Positions 1-9,123 of a stretch of DNA of 39,286 nucleotides are shown piece by piece. A program made the translations under genes and the position numbers. How positions within the stretch are numbered: position 1 is the stretch's first letter; each line of letters begins with the position of its first letter. This DNA comes from Nocardia araoensis NBRC 100135 (lineage in GTDB: Bacteria; Actinomycetota; Actinomycetes; Mycobacteriales; Mycobacteriaceae): positions 1 to 39,286 of the forward strand of contig NZ_BAFR01000110.1 in NCBI RefSeq assembly GCF_000308435.1, given 5' to 3'. The notes beneath the pieces were generated by a model, which worked only from the letters and a program-made list of their open reading frames with translations, was not told where the DNA came from and did not search any database.

Positions 1-34
1 ACCGCGATCGGACGCGAGCACTACCGTCCTCCGC

Positions 35-1633
35 TCATCGCGCATAGATCGTCACTCCCCGGTGCACGGTGCGCAGGCACGTGGGCAGCGGCGCGCCGGG
101 TTCCAGCGCGGGCAACCCTGGGACGCGTGAGCGCGGGTCGGTGGACCAGCGCTGCACCGAGTCCGCGGCCGCGGCGACGACGAGTTCGCCGGCATCCCAG
201 ATCGCGTAGGAGGCGGGCGCCCCGGGTACCAGGGTGCCCGCGACGCCGTCGCGAACTCCGCCCGCGCGCCAAGCGCCGCGGGTGGCCGCGGCGAAAGCGG
301 CCCGTGGGGACAGGCCGTGGCCGGGTGTGCGGTGCTCGGCGGCGGCACGCACCGCCGCCCACGGATCGAGCGGGGTGACGGGAGCGTCGGAACCGATCGC
401 CAGGGCCATGCCCGCGGAGGCCATGGCGGCGAACGGGTTCAGCGCCGCGGCGCGCTCGGCGCCCAGCCGCGCCGCGTACATGCCGTCGGCGCCGCCCCAC
501 GCGGCGTCGAATCCGGGCTGCACACTGGCGATCACGCCCCAGCGGGCCAGACGGGAGATGTGCTCGGCGTCGAGGAGTTCCGCGTGTTCGACGCGATGCC
601 CGAGCGACGCGACGGCGGGGCCGCCGAGTTCGGCGACCACCCGTTCGATACCACCGACCACGACGTCCATCGCGGCGTCGCCGATTACGTGGAATCCGGC
701 CTGGATGCCCGCGACGGTGCAGGCGCGGACGTGCTCTGCGATCGCGTCGGCGTCGAGATAGCTTCGGCCGCAGCCCGTTTCGTCGGCGTAGGGCGCACGC
801 AGCCACGCGGTGCGCGATCCGAAGGAGCCGTCGACGAACAGGTCGCCGCCGAGCGCGTGCACACCGAGTTCGTCGATCAGGGCGCGGGCCTGCTCGGCGC
901 TGCGCACCGCCTCGCCCCAATAGGCCCGCACCTGGACGCCGTGCTCGAATTCGAGCAGTTCGCGGACGTCGGCGCGGCCCGCGATCTCGGGGCCCGCGCA
1001 TTCGTGCACCGCGACGACACCGCGCGCGGCGGCGTGGTCCAGTGCGGCGGCGCGCGCTAGATCCCGTTGTGCCCGAGACAGACCGGCGAGCGCGGCGGCG
1101 CGCACCAGGTGGTGGGCGGCGGCGCGCACGGGTTCGCCTCGGGTGAATCCATCGGTCGCCGCCAGCTCGGGCAGCGCGTCCAGCAGGGCCGAGGACGCCA
1201 CCGCGGAGTGGGCGTCCACCCGCGACAGATAGACCTGCCTGCCCGCGCCCACCGCCGCGTCGATCTCCTCGACGGTGGGCGGCCGTCCCTCCGGCCAGGC
1301 GGTCTCGTCCCAGCCGTCGCCCAGTATCGCGCCGTCGGAATGCGCCCCGGCGAACTCGCGCAGCAGCCGCAGGCAGTGGTCGAGCGACCGGGCGGCCGAC
1401 AGGTCGAGCCCGGTCAGCTTCAGCCCCAGCGCGGTGACGTGCACATGCGGATCGACGAACGCGGGCGCGACGAAGGCGCCGTCCAGGTCGACGATCTCGG
1501 CGTCCGGATGCAGCGCGCGACCGGGTTGCTCGGCGCCCAGCCAGACGACGGTCCCGTCGCTCACCGCCATCGCCGTGGCATCGGGTGAACTGGCACTGTA
1601 GAAACGGCCGCCGATCAGCAACTGGGTACTCAC
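35..1633 (-). CDS. Amidohydrolase family protein (YtcJ-like)
   Basis: Predicted metal-dependent hydrolase of the amidohydrolase superfamily, 532 residues, a usual length for YtcJ/exoenzyme-regulator-type members. The N-terminus carries a small beta domain followed by the metal-binding motif DPHVHV (about residue 60). Further expected ligand motifs follow in order: FHVIGD, HRVEHAE and a late GSDAP aspartate motif. The C-terminus returns to the small beta domain with a dihydroorotase-like VPGAPASYAIWD segment. Family members hydrolyse amide or other C-N bonds in small molecules; the substrate cannot be read from sequence. It is the last gene of a minus-strand run behind the RHH-like and FxsA genes, with a 40-base gap to the former. 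Function class is confident, substrate unknown. Confidence 0.88.
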   Translation of the reverse strand: MSTQLLIGGRFYSASSPDATAMAVSDGTVVWLGAEQPGRALHPDAEIVDLDGAFVAPAFVDPHVHVTALGLKLTGLDLSAARSLDHCLRLLREFAGAHSDGAILGDGWDETAWPEGRPPTVEEIDAAVGAGRQVYLSRVDAHSAVASSALLDALPELAATDGFTRGEPVRAAAHHLVRAAALAGLSRAQRDLARAAALDHAAARGVVAVHECAGPEIAGRADVRELLEFEHGVQVRAYWGEAVRSAEQARALIDELGVHALGGDLFVDGSFGSRTAWLRAPYADETGCGRSYLDADAIAEHVRACTVAGIQAGFHVIGDAAMDVVVGGIERVVAELGGPAVASLGHRVEHAELLDAEHISRLARWGVIASVQPGFDAAWGGADGMYAARLGAERAAALNPFAAMASAGMALAIGSDAPVTPLDPWAAVRAAAEHRTPGHGLSPRAAFAAATRGAWRAGGVRDGVAGTLVPGAPASYAIWDAGELVVAAAADSVQRWSTDPRSRVPGLPALEPGAPLPTCLRTVHRGVTIYAR

Positions 1634-1673
1634 GAGGCACCAGTCTGCCCCATACCCGGTTCGGCGGTTTCGG

Positions 1674-1928
1674 TCAGCCGTTCAGCACGGGGCGGCCGAC
1701 CAGATCCTCCGGCTGCGCCAGCACCGCCATCACCTCCGCGTACTCCGGCGGCGCGCCACCGGTTCCCCCGGCCGCCGCGGGCAGGCAACCCGCCTCCACG
1801 GCGATCAGCTCGAGCCGCAGCGCCGCGGCCGTGAATCCGGAAATCGACTGTCCCGCAGCGGCCGCCGCTCGTTTCACCGCGGCGGCCAGCTCTTCGCTCA
1901 CCGTCACGGTGAGTTGCTCGGTGGCCAT
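1674..1928 (-). CDS. Small ribbon-helix-helix-like protein
   Basis: 84-residue protein. Its first 40 residues have the pattern of a CopG/MetJ-type ribbon-helix-helix DNA-binding domain: a short strand EQLTVTVSEELAAAVKRAA, then helix and GQSISGFTAAALR. The rest is alanine- and proline-rich with no recognisable domain. It could be a transcriptional regulator or the antitoxin half of a toxin-antitoxin pair, but no toxin-like gene adjoins it. The start has no good Shine-Dalgarno site; instead TATCGT lies 6 bases upstream, which suggests leaderless expression. The fold call is by pattern only. Confidence 0.6.
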   Translation of the reverse strand: MATEQLTVTVSEELAAAVKRAAAAAGQSISGFTAAALRLELIAVEAGCLPAAAGGTGGAPPEYAEVMAVLAQPEDLVGRPVLNG

Positions 1929-1934
1929 CGCGCC

Positions 1935-1940
1935 ACGATA
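1935..1940 (-). promoter_or_regulatory. Putative leaderless -10 element for RHH-like gene
   Basis: On the minus strand the hexamer TATCGT sits 6 bases before the ATG at 1928. This is the spacing expected if transcription starts at the A of the start codon, as in leaderless actinobacterial mRNAs. No convincing -35 is seen. Confidence 0.3.
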
Positions 1941-1979
1941 GCCCTTCGCGCCGCCGCACGGAACCGGCTGCGGCGAGTT

Positions 1980-2456
1980 CTAGGTGATCGCGCGGCGCGC
2001 GTTGCCCTGGCCGTCGTCGTACCACTGCCCCATGACGACGCCCTCGACCACCTCGCCACCGTCGACGACCACCCCGCGGTAAGGCGCGGTCGCGACGAGC
2101 CTGCGGAAGCGCCGTGCGGCGACGGCGGCGAGCACGGGACGCGCCAGGAACCGCGTGGGCGGCAGCAGCAGGAGCAGACCGAACAGCGAGGTGACCAGGC
2201 CGGGCACGAACATGAGCACACCGCCCGCGGCGACCAGGGCACCGTCCGCCACGGCGGTCCCCGGCGCCACTTCCCCGCGCGCGGCCCGGCGGAACTGCTC
2301 GAACACCCGCCGGCCCTGTGAACCGACCAGCAGCATGCCCGCCCCCGATCCGGCGATCAGCAGCAGGATGGTCGGCAGCGCGCCGATCAGCTGACCGACC
2401 GCGACCAGCGCGGCGACTTCCACGACGACGTACAGCACGAACAACAGGGCGGGCAT
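1980..2456 (-). CDS. fxsA: FxsA family membrane protein
   Basis: 158-residue inner-membrane protein matching the FxsA family (E. coli FxsA is of like length; overproduction lets phage T7 escape F-plasmid exclusion; cellular role otherwise unclear). The N-terminal half has two hydrophobic segments (about 1-25 and 27-45) followed by a GSQGRRVFEQF cytoplasmic stretch. A third hydrophobic hairpin contains FVPGLVTSLFGLLLLLPPTR, the most conserved part of the family. The C-terminal 40 residues are soluble. The start is supported by AAAGGAT about 6 bases upstream. It lies between the response-regulator gene and the RHH-like gene, all on the minus strand. Confidence 0.88.
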   Translation of the reverse strand: MPALLFVLYVVVEVAALVAVGQLIGALPTILLLIAGSGAGMLLVGSQGRRVFEQFRRAARGEVAPGTAVADGALVAAGGVLMFVPGLVTSLFGLLLLLPPTRFLARPVLAAVAARRFRRLVATAPYRGVVVDGGEVVEGVVMGQWYDDGQGNARRAIT

Positions 2457-2546
2457 GGCGATCCTTTCGGACGATCTACCGGGTCAACGTCCCGCGCCCG
2501 GGTTTTTCTCCCCGATCCGCCTGATAGGTCGCTGAGAGCCCCGCCG

Positions 2547-3206
2547 TCAGCCGCCCGGCCGCACCAGCCCGGTCTCGTAGGCCAGCACGACCGCCTGCAC
2601 CCGATCGCGCAGACCGAGTTTGGTGAGCACCCGGCCCACGTGCGTCTTGACCGTGGCCTCCGACAGGTACAACTGCTCGGCGATCTCCGCATTGGAGCGG
2701 CCTGCCGCGATCTGCTCGAGCACTTCACGTTCCCGGGCGGTGAGCACGTCCAGCACGCCCGGATCGCGGGTCCGCGCAGGGTTTTCCGCGATGAGCCGAT
2801 CGAGCAGACGTTTGGTGACCTTCGGCGAGACCACCGCGTCGCCGGCGGCGACGCTGCGGATGGCCGAGACGAGATCCTCCGGCGGAGTGTCCTTCAACAG
2901 GAATCCGCTCGCTCCCGCCCGCAGCGCGCCGAGCGCGTGCTCGTCGAGATCGAAGGTCGTCATGACGAGCACCCGGCTGCCGTGCCCGGCCTCCACGATG
3001 CGGGTGGTGGCGACCACCCCGTCCACCACGGGCATACGCACGTCCATCAGCACCACGTCGGGGCGCAGTTCCGCCGCCGTGGTGACCGCGGCCGCGCCGT
3101 TGGCCGCCTCGCCGATCACTTCGATGTCGGGGTGCGCGCCGAGCACCATCTTCAATCCCATCCGCATGAGTTCCTGGTCATCGACAACGAGCACGGTGAT
3201 CGGCAC
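2547..3206 (-). CDS. Two-component response regulator, NarL/LuxR family
   Basis: 219 residues from a GTG at 3206 (VPITVLVVDDQ), chosen because the receiver domain begins directly there; an ATG at 3248 would add an unconserved basic tail. The receiver domain has the acidic pair DD near residue 8-9, the phospho-acceptor in VVLMDVRMP (about residue 54), the switch threonine in VLVMTTFD and the lysine in FLLKDTPPEDL. A LuxR-type helix-turn-helix follows (LTAREREVLEQIAAGRSNAEIAEQL split by its usual turn, then SEATVKTHVGRVLTKL). It should be phosphorylated by the sensor kinase encoded just upstream on the same strand, with a 135-base gap. Target genes are not evident; fxsA downstream is a candidate by position only. 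Confidence 0.92.
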   Translation of the reverse strand: MPITVLVVDDQELMRMGLKMVLGAHPDIEVIGEAANGAAAVTTAAELRPDVVLMDVRMPVVDGVVATTRIVEAGHGSRVLVMTTFDLDEHALGALRAGASGFLLKDTPPEDLVSAIRSVAAGDAVVSPKVTKRLLDRLIAENPARTRDPGVLDVLTAREREVLEQIAAGRSNAEIAEQLYLSEATVKTHVGRVLTKLGLRDRVQAVVLAYETGLVRPGG

Positions 3207-3341
3207 GTTCCCAATGTAACGTGACCGCTTCGACGCGCCGGGCGGCATCTGCGGCGGCGGCCTCGCCCGCCCCGTCGGTGGGAGTCGAATCTGCCTGTGG
3301 ATCAATAAGTTTCGCAAAGCGCGATCGACTGCGGACCCAGC

Positions 3342-4514
3342 TCAGTCCACCGGTTCGGATCGCAGCGGGATGTCGGCGCGCACCCGCCAGGCTCCGTCGG
3401 CGTCGCGGCCCGCGTCCAGGTTGCCGCCGAGCACCGCGACGCGTTCGCGCATCCCGACCAAGCCGAGCCCGCTGCCCTGGATGCGCGCGCCCGGTTCCGG
3501 CGGCGCGGCCCCACCGGTGTCGGTCACGTCGATCAGTACGTCGGTATCGGTGCGGCGCACCCGCACCCACGCCTTCGGGTGCGGCCCGGCATGCCGCAGC
3601 GTATTGGTCAGCGATTCCTGCACGATGCGGTGCACGCCGAGACTGACTTCCGGCGCGATGTCGTCGAGTTCGCCGGTCAATTCCAGTTCGACGGCCAGAC
3701 CCGTGCCGCGCATCATCTCCACGAGCTTGGCGATGCCGGCGGTGCCGTGCTGGGGCAGTTGGTCGGGCGCGTGCTCCGTGCGCAGCAGGGCCACGGTTCT
3801 GCGCAGTTCGCGCAGCGCTTCGCGGCCGGTGCTCGCGATGGTGGCGAGCGCCTGCTCGGCCGCGTCCGGGTCGCGGCGCAGCGCGTACTTCGCCCCGTCG
3901 GCCTGCACGATGATCACGCTCACCGCGTGGGCGACCACATCGTGCAGTTCCCGCGCGATGCGGGTGCGTTCGGCCGCCACGGCGTCGTGCGCGCGACGCT
4001 CCTTGTCGTAGTCGGCGACCGCGAGCCGGGCCGCCACCTCGGCGTCGTAGGCGTGCCGCGCGCCGATGAACTCCGCGAGCGTCCAGCACAAGGCATAGAA
4101 CATGGCCGTGAACACGCTGTCGGACCCGGACGGCTTCCCGATCGCGACGATCGAGAACGCGAGATCCACCACCAGGCCGAGCCCGTACCACAGTCCCTCC
4201 CGCCTGCCGACATAAGCGACCAGCGTGTAGAGCATGATGCCGTGGGACAGCTGGGCGATGTGGTCGGCGTCGTCCCGGGCCAGGAAGCCCACCAGCGTCT
4301 CGGTCAGCGACAGCGCCAAAGTGGTGGCCGCCATGGCCCGGGGATACACCCGCCGCAGGGCGAGCGGCAGCGGCAGCAGCACGCCGATGGCCAGGTAGGC
4401 GAGCTTGTTGTGCGCGTTGCCGACGCCGATGATCTCGAGCAGTACGAAGATCGCCGCCAGCATCGAGTCGGCCACGACGGGCTTGCCCCGGAGCCACAGA
4501 CTGAAACGACGCAC
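3342..4514 (-). CDS. Two-component sensor histidine kinase, HisKA_3/NarX type
   Basis: 390 residues from a GTG at 4514 (VRRFSLWLRGK). The open frame continues far upstream, but only into the antisense of the divergent permease gene. Residues 15-150 hold about four to five hydrophobic segments. The dimerisation and phosphotransfer region has RIARELHDVVAH with the phospho-acceptor His191. The ATPase domain shows the N-box VHRIVQESLTNTLRHA and the G-box GSGLGLVGMRERV. This is the architecture of actinobacterial NarL-pairing kinases with a membrane-embedded sensor. The stimulus is unknown. It is followed by its response-regulator gene and divergent from the TauE/SafE permease. Confidence 0.9.
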   Translation of the reverse strand: MRRFSLWLRGKPVVADSMLAAIFVLLEIIGVGNAHNKLAYLAIGVLLPLPLALRRVYPRAMAATTLALSLTETLVGFLARDDADHIAQLSHGIMLYTLVAYVGRREGLWYGLGLVVDLAFSIVAIGKPSGSDSVFTAMFYALCWTLAEFIGARHAYDAEVAARLAVADYDKERRAHDAVAAERTRIARELHDVVAHAVSVIIVQADGAKYALRRDPDAAEQALATIASTGREALRELRRTVALLRTEHAPDQLPQHGTAGIAKLVEMMRGTGLAVELELTGELDDIAPEVSLGVHRIVQESLTNTLRHAGPHPKAWVRVRRTDTDVLIDVTDTGGAAPPEPGARIQGSGLGLVGMRERVAVLGGNLDAGRDADGAWRVRADIPLRSEPVD

Positions 4515-4620
4515 CGGATCAGAGTAAGTGGCCTCGGCGCACGGGCGACCGGGCCCAGCCGACGACTGCCGTCCCCGGCACCGGGCAGGGTCCGGCTCCG
4601 CGGTCTGGTTGTCTGGCGGG

Positions 4621-5388
4621 GTGGAGATCGGAGACTGGGCGGTTTTGTTGACGGCGGCGACAGCGGCGGGTTGGGTGGACGCGGTGGTGGGCGGCGGCGG
4701 GCTGATCGTGCTGCCGACGTTGTTCGTGGTGGCCCCCGGTATCGCGCCGCAGACCGCCCTCGGTACCAACAAACTCGCCGCGGTCGCCGGGACGAGCGCC
4801 TCGGTGCTGACCTTCGCGCGCAAGGTGCCGATGCGCTGGCGGGTGCTGTTGCCCGCGGCGGTGATCGCCGCGGCGGCAGCGGCGGTGGGCGCGGCCGCGG
4901 TCTCGCTGATCGACCGCGAACTGTTCATTCCCATCGTCATGGTGGTGCTGGTCGGCGTAGCGGTATTCGTCACGCTGCGTCCGTCGATCGGCGTCACCCT
5001 GGCGACGCATCCGCCCACCAGGCGCAAGGTCGTCCTCACGGTGGCGCTGGCGGCGGGGTTGATCGGCTTCTACGACGGCCTGCTCGGGCCGGGCACCGGA
5101 ACGTTCCTGATCATCACCTTCGCGACCCTGCTCGGCACCGAGTTCGTGCGCGCCGCCGCCATGGCCAAGGTGATCAACTGCGGATCCAACCTCGGCGCCC
5201 TGCTCTTCTTCGGGGCGACCGGGCACATCCTCTGGGCACTCGGCGCGGGAATGGCCGTCGCGAATGTCCTCGGTGCCGTGGTCGGCGCGCGCATGGCGCT
5301 GCGGAAGGGCGCCGAGTTCGTCCGCATCGTGCTGCTGGTGGTGGTGATCGGGATGGTGATCAGGTTGGGCTGGCAGCAGTTCGGCTGA
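4621..5388 (+). CDS. Sulfite exporter TauE/SafE family permease
   Basis: 255-residue integral membrane protein from a GTG at 4621 (VEIGDWAVLLTAATAAGWVD). A longer start at 4528 is possible, but its added residues are polar and not membrane-like. The family signature is seen in two repeats: GWVDAVVGGGGLIVLPTL with GTNKLAAVAGT in the first half, and GFYDGLLGPGTGTFLIITF with AAAMAKVINCGSN in the second. Seven to eight hydrophobic segments fit the usual TSUP fold. Members move small anions or organosulfonates; the substrate here is not determined. It is divergent from the sensor kinase and ends exactly against the stop of the convergent TetR gene (shared TGATCA). Confidence 0.88.
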   Translation: MEIGDWAVLLTAATAAGWVDAVVGGGGLIVLPTLFVVAPGIAPQTALGTNKLAAVAGTSASVLTFARKVPMRWRVLLPAAVIAAAAAAVGAAAVSLIDRELFIPIVMVVLVGVAVFVTLRPSIGVTLATHPPTRRKVVLTVALAAGLIGFYDGLLGPGTGTFLIITFATLLGTEFVRAAAMAKVINCGSNLGALLFFGATGHILWALGAGMAVANVLGAVVGARMALRKGAEFVRIVLLVVVIGMVIRLGWQQFG

Positions 5389-6054
5389 TCAGCCCACCGG
5401 CTGGGCGTGCTGGGTGGCCAGCCATGGTTGCAGCACCCGCGAGGTGGTCTCGTGGATCTCGCGCTGCAGGCGCTCGCCGTCCTCGACGCCCGCGAACGGT
5501 CGCTGGAACAACACCGTCAACGCGCCCGACACGGCTCCGACGACCGCGCCGACCAACGCGGCAGCGCCGACCTCGTCGAGTTCGGCGGGGAACGCCTTGT
5601 GCAACTGCCTGGCGATCTCGCGCTGGGTGACCAACTGGGCGTGCGCGGCGCGGCCGCTCACCGCGGGCACGGTCCGCGACACCTGAGCGCGCAGCGCCCC
5701 GATCCGGGCATGGAGGTCGTCGACGAGGTGCTCGCCGGGGTTGTCACCGGCGGCGCGCAACGCGCGCAGCAGAACCTCCACCGGTCGTTCCCCCGGACGC
5801 CTGCTGGCGATCGCCGCCACCGCGGAGCGGACCCGCTCGTCGGATTCCGGGAAGAGCAACTCTTCCTTGCTGGCGAAGTAGTTGAAGAACGTGCGGGTGC
5901 CGACGTCCGCCGCCGCGGCGATGTCGGCCACCGTGGTCTCCTCGTAGCCGCTCGTCTCGAACAGCTCGGCTGCGGCTTCCAGGATGGCTCGGCGGGTACG
6001 TTCGCGTTTACGGTCACGCAGGGCGGATGGCGGCACGCGGGCACAGTAAAGCAT
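5389..6054 (-). CDS. TetR family transcriptional regulator
   Basis: 221 residues from ATG at 6054; a GTG at 6036 (VPPSALRDRKRERTRR) is an equally plausible start. The N-terminal DNA-binding domain is typical: RAILEAAAELFETSGYEETT, then VADIAAAADVGTRTFFNYF and SKEELL. The C-terminal ligand domain (about residues 75-220) is not assignable to a known effector. It is divergent from tldD, with 144 bases between starts, and convergent with the permease gene. I found no clear operator in the intergenic region. Confidence 0.9.
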   Translation of the reverse strand: MLYCARVPPSALRDRKRERTRRAILEAAAELFETSGYEETTVADIAAAADVGTRTFFNYFASKEELLFPESDERVRSAVAAIASRRPGERPVEVLLRALRAAGDNPGEHLVDDLHARIGALRAQVSRTVPAVSGRAAHAQLVTQREIARQLHKAFPAELDEVGAAALVGAVVGAVSGALTVLFQRPFAGVEDGERLQREIHETTSRVLQPWLATQHAQPVG

Positions 6055-6198
6055 CCGGCGAGCAACACGCGGTAAGGCCGAGTGTCGCGCGCGCCGTGCA
6101 CGCACCGCCACCGCGCATCCGATGCAAATCGGCACGCGATGCGCTTTCACGCGGCGCGTGTGCACCGCACCGGCATGTTCCCGACTAGGTTGGTGCGG

Positions 6199-7728
6199 GT
6201 GAGCATCGCGACTTCCAGAGACGTGGACGCCGAGTTCCTCGACCTGCCACTGGCCGCGCTCGCCGACGCTGCCCTCGCCGCGGCGACGGCGGCAGGCGCC
6301 GAGCACGCCGACCTGCGGGTGCACCGCCTGGTGACCCAATCGATCCGGTTGCGCGACGGGCGAGTCGAGTCCGTCACCGACAGCACCGAACTCGGTTTCG
6401 CCGTCCGGGTGATCGTGGACGGCACATGGGGTTTCGCGTCGCACGCCGCGCTCACCCCCGGTACCGCCGCCCAGGTGGCGCGCACCGCCGTCACCGTCGC
6501 GACCACGCTGCGGGCACTCAACCGGGAACGCGTCGAGCTGGCCGGCGAGCCGCGTTACACCGACGCGCGCTGGGTGTCGGCCTACGACATCGACCCGTTC
6601 ACCGTGCCGACCGGCGAGAAGGTCGCGCTGCTGCAGGACTATTCGGAGCGCCTGTCGCACGCGGACGGTGTGGATCACGTCACCGCGAGCGTGCTGCAGG
6701 TCAAGGAGCAGACCTTCTACGCCGACACCGCGGGCTCCTCGATCACCCAGCAACGGGTGCGGCTGCACCCGACTCTCGAGGCGATCACCGTGGACGCTGC
6801 GGCGGGGGTGTTCGAGACGATGCGCACGCTGGCCGCCCCGGTCGGCCGCGGATGGGAGTACGTGACCGGCGCCGACGGTGTGTGGGACTGGGACGGCGAA
6901 CTCGCGCGGATTCCGGAATGGCTGGCCGAGAAGGTGAAGGCGCCCAGCGTGCAGGCCGGGCCGACCGACCTCGTCATCGATCCGACGAACCTGTGGCTGA
7001 CCATCCACGAATCCATCGGCCACGCCACCGAGTACGACCGGGCCATCGGCTATGAATCCGCTTACGCGGGTACTTCTTTCGCAACACCGGACCTGCTCGG
7101 GTCGCTGCGCTACGGCACGCCGATCATGCACGTGACCGGCGATCGCACCCAACCGCACGGGCTGGCCACGGTCGGCTACGACGACGAGGGCGTCGCCGGG
7201 CAGCGCTGGGATCTGGTCCGCGAGGGCGTCCTGGTCGGCTATCAACTCGACCGGGTGTTCGCGCCGCGCCTCGGCCTGCAGCGGTCCAACGGCTGCTCGT
7301 ACGCGGACTCGGCGCACCACGTGCCGATCCAGCGGATGGCCAATGTGTCGCTGCAACCCGACCCGGACCGCGACACCAGCACCGAGGAGTTGATCTCCCG
7401 GGTGGACGACGGCCTCTACATCGTCGGCGACCGGTCGTGGTCGATCGACATGCAGCGCTACAACTTCCAGTTCACCGGCCAGCGGTTCTTCCGCATCCGC
7501 GGCGGCAAGCTCGACGGCCAGGTGCGCGATGTCGCCTACCAGGCCACCACCACCGATTTCTGGGGCGCGATGGAAGCGGTCGGCGGGCCGTCGACCTGGC
7601 AGCTCGGAGGCGCGTTCAACTGCGGCAAAGCGCAGCCGGGCCAGGTCGCCGCGGTCAGCCACGGCTGCCCGTCGGTCCTGGTGCGCGGCGTCAACATTCT
7701 CAACACCCGGACGGAGGCAGGCCAGTGA
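6199..7728 (+). CDS. tldD: TldD family metalloprotease subunit
   Basis: 509 residues from GTG at 6199 with AGGT nine bases upstream; in-frame ATGs at 6082 and 6175 lack a ribosome site and the added residues look like antisense of the TetR gene. The zinc motif HESIGH (His270, Glu271, His275) and the following EYDRAIGYESAYAG stretch mark the catalytic subunit of the TldD/TldE heterodimer. That complex is known in E. coli to degrade unfolded peptides such as CcdA and to mature microcin B17. The mycobacterial homologue is of nearly the same length. The stop overlaps the GTG of the next gene (GTGA), so the two subunits are almost certainly co-translated. The substrate is unknown, and no ribosomal-peptide precursor is seen nearby. 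Confidence 0.93.
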   Translation: MSIATSRDVDAEFLDLPLAALADAALAAATAAGAEHADLRVHRLVTQSIRLRDGRVESVTDSTELGFAVRVIVDGTWGFASHAALTPGTAAQVARTAVTVATTLRALNRERVELAGEPRYTDARWVSAYDIDPFTVPTGEKVALLQDYSERLSHADGVDHVTASVLQVKEQTFYADTAGSSITQQRVRLHPTLEAITVDAAAGVFETMRTLAAPVGRGWEYVTGADGVWDWDGELARIPEWLAEKVKAPSVQAGPTDLVIDPTNLWLTIHESIGHATEYDRAIGYESAYAGTSFATPDLLGSLRYGTPIMHVTGDRTQPHGLATVGYDDEGVAGQRWDLVREGVLVGYQLDRVFAPRLGLQRSNGCSYADSAHHVPIQRMANVSLQPDPDRDTSTEELISRVDDGLYIVGDRSWSIDMQRYNFQFTGQRFFRIRGGKLDGQVRDVAYQATTTDFWGAMEAVGGPSTWQLGGAFNCGKAQPGQVAAVSHGCPSVLVRGVNILNTRTEAGQ

Positions 7729-9113
7729 GCGAGGATCTGTTCCCCGCAGGCGTGACCGTGGAGCGCGCGCTGGCGCTGTCGCGCGCCGACGAGGCCATGG
7801 TGATCGTCCGCGACGAGCACGAGGCGTCGCTGCGCTGGGCGGGCAACTCCATGACCACCAACGGGTCGTCGGTGTCGCGCAAGTGGGCGGTGATCTCGGT
7901 GTTCCGCGAAGGGCCCACCCTGGCCCGCGTCGGCACCATCGCTTCGACCAGCGTCGACCCGGACGATATCGAGGCCGTTGTGCGGGCCAGCGAAGCGGCG
8001 GCGCGTGGCGCCGAACCCGCGCGGGACGCGATGCCGCTGCTGGAGCCGGACGCCGTCGACGACGACTGGTCCGCCCCGGCGGGCGGCACCGGCATCGAGG
8101 TGTTCACCGATCTGGCCGAGGGTTTGTCCGCCGGATTCGACCGCGCCGACCGCCTCTACGGCTTCGCCCATCATCAGATGCACACCACCTGGCTGGGCAC
8201 CTCGACCGGCATCCGGCGCCGCTTCGTGCAGCCCACCGGTTCGGTGGAGATCAACGGCAAACGCGGCGAGGGCTCGGATCTGGCCAGCGCGTGGGTCGGG
8301 GTCGGTACCGCGGACTTCACCGACGTCGACGTATCCGGCCTGCTGACCGACCTGTCCCGCCGCCTGGACTGGGCCAAGCGCAAGATCGAGCTGCCTGCGG
8401 GCCGCTACGAGACGCTGCTGCCGCCCTCCACCGTGGCCGATCTGATGATCTACCTGACCTGGTCGATGGAGGGCCGGGGCGCGCAGGAAGGGCATACGGC
8501 GTTCGCGCGGGCGGGCGGCACCCGGGTCGGCGAGCGCTTGAGCGATATTCCGCTCACGCTCTACTCCGATCCGCACGCGCCGGGGCTGGAATACCAGCCG
8601 TTCGTGGCGGCGACCGCGTCGTCGGAATCGATGTCGGTGTTCGACAACGGCCTGACCGCCGAGCGCGTGGACTGGCTGCGCGACGGCGTGATCTCCGCAC
8701 TGATCTATCCGCGCGCCACCGCCGCCGAGTTCGACGCGCCCGCCACGGTTCCCGGGGACAATCTGCTGCTCACCGGCGGTTCGGACGCCACGATCGACGA
8801 CATGATCGCGCGCACCGAACGCGGCTTGCTGCTGACCACCCTGTGGTACATCCGCGAGGTCGATCCGGCGTCACTGCTGCTCACCGGCCTGACCCGGGAC
8901 GGGGTGTATCTGGTGGAGAACGGCGAGGTCACCGCCGCGGTGAACAACTTCCGGTTCAACGAGAGCCCGCTGGACCTGCTCCGGCGGGTGAGCGAGGCGG
9001 GTGCGACCGAGCTGACGCTGCCCCGGGAATGGAAGGACTGGTTCACCCGCACCGCGATGCCGCCCTTGCGGGTTCCCGACTTCCATATGTCGTCGGTCAG
9101 TCAGGCGACCTGA
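7725..9113 (+). CDS. tldE: TldE/PmbA family protein, partner of TldD
   Basis: 462 residues from the GTG at 7725 that overlaps the tldD stop by the GTGA arrangement. It belongs to the same U62 family as TldD but lacks the HExxxH metal motif, as expected for the non-catalytic TldE/PmbA subunit. Features include EASLRWAGNSMTTNGSS near the N-terminus, a central LMIYLTWSMEGRGAQEG region corresponding to the degenerate active-site segment, and a C-terminal VENGEVTAAVNNFRFNESPL strand region conserved in the family. It should assemble with TldD around a closed cavity. Its 3' end lies 10 bases from the convergent PPOX gene. Confidence 0.93.
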   Translation: MSEDLFPAGVTVERALALSRADEAMVIVRDEHEASLRWAGNSMTTNGSSVSRKWAVISVFREGPTLARVGTIASTSVDPDDIEAVVRASEAAARGAEPARDAMPLLEPDAVDDDWSAPAGGTGIEVFTDLAEGLSAGFDRADRLYGFAHHQMHTTWLGTSTGIRRRFVQPTGSVEINGKRGEGSDLASAWVGVGTADFTDVDVSGLLTDLSRRLDWAKRKIELPAGRYETLLPPSTVADLMIYLTWSMEGRGAQEGHTAFARAGGTRVGERLSDIPLTLYSDPHAPGLEYQPFVAATASSESMSVFDNGLTAERVDWLRDGVISALIYPRATAAEFDAPATVPGDNLLLTGGSDATIDDMIARTERGLLLTTLWYIREVDPASLLLTGLTRDGVYLVENGEVTAAVNNFRFNESPLDLLRRVSEAGATELTLPREWKDWFTRTAMPPLRVPDFHMSSVSQAT

Positions 9114-9123
9114 GCACGGCTGG

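Noticed and set aside
5389..7662. A 757-codon minus-strand open frame spanning tldD antisense and the TetR gene
   Set aside because: Only its last 221 codons are a real protein (TetR). The rest is antisense to tldD, an effect of high GC content.
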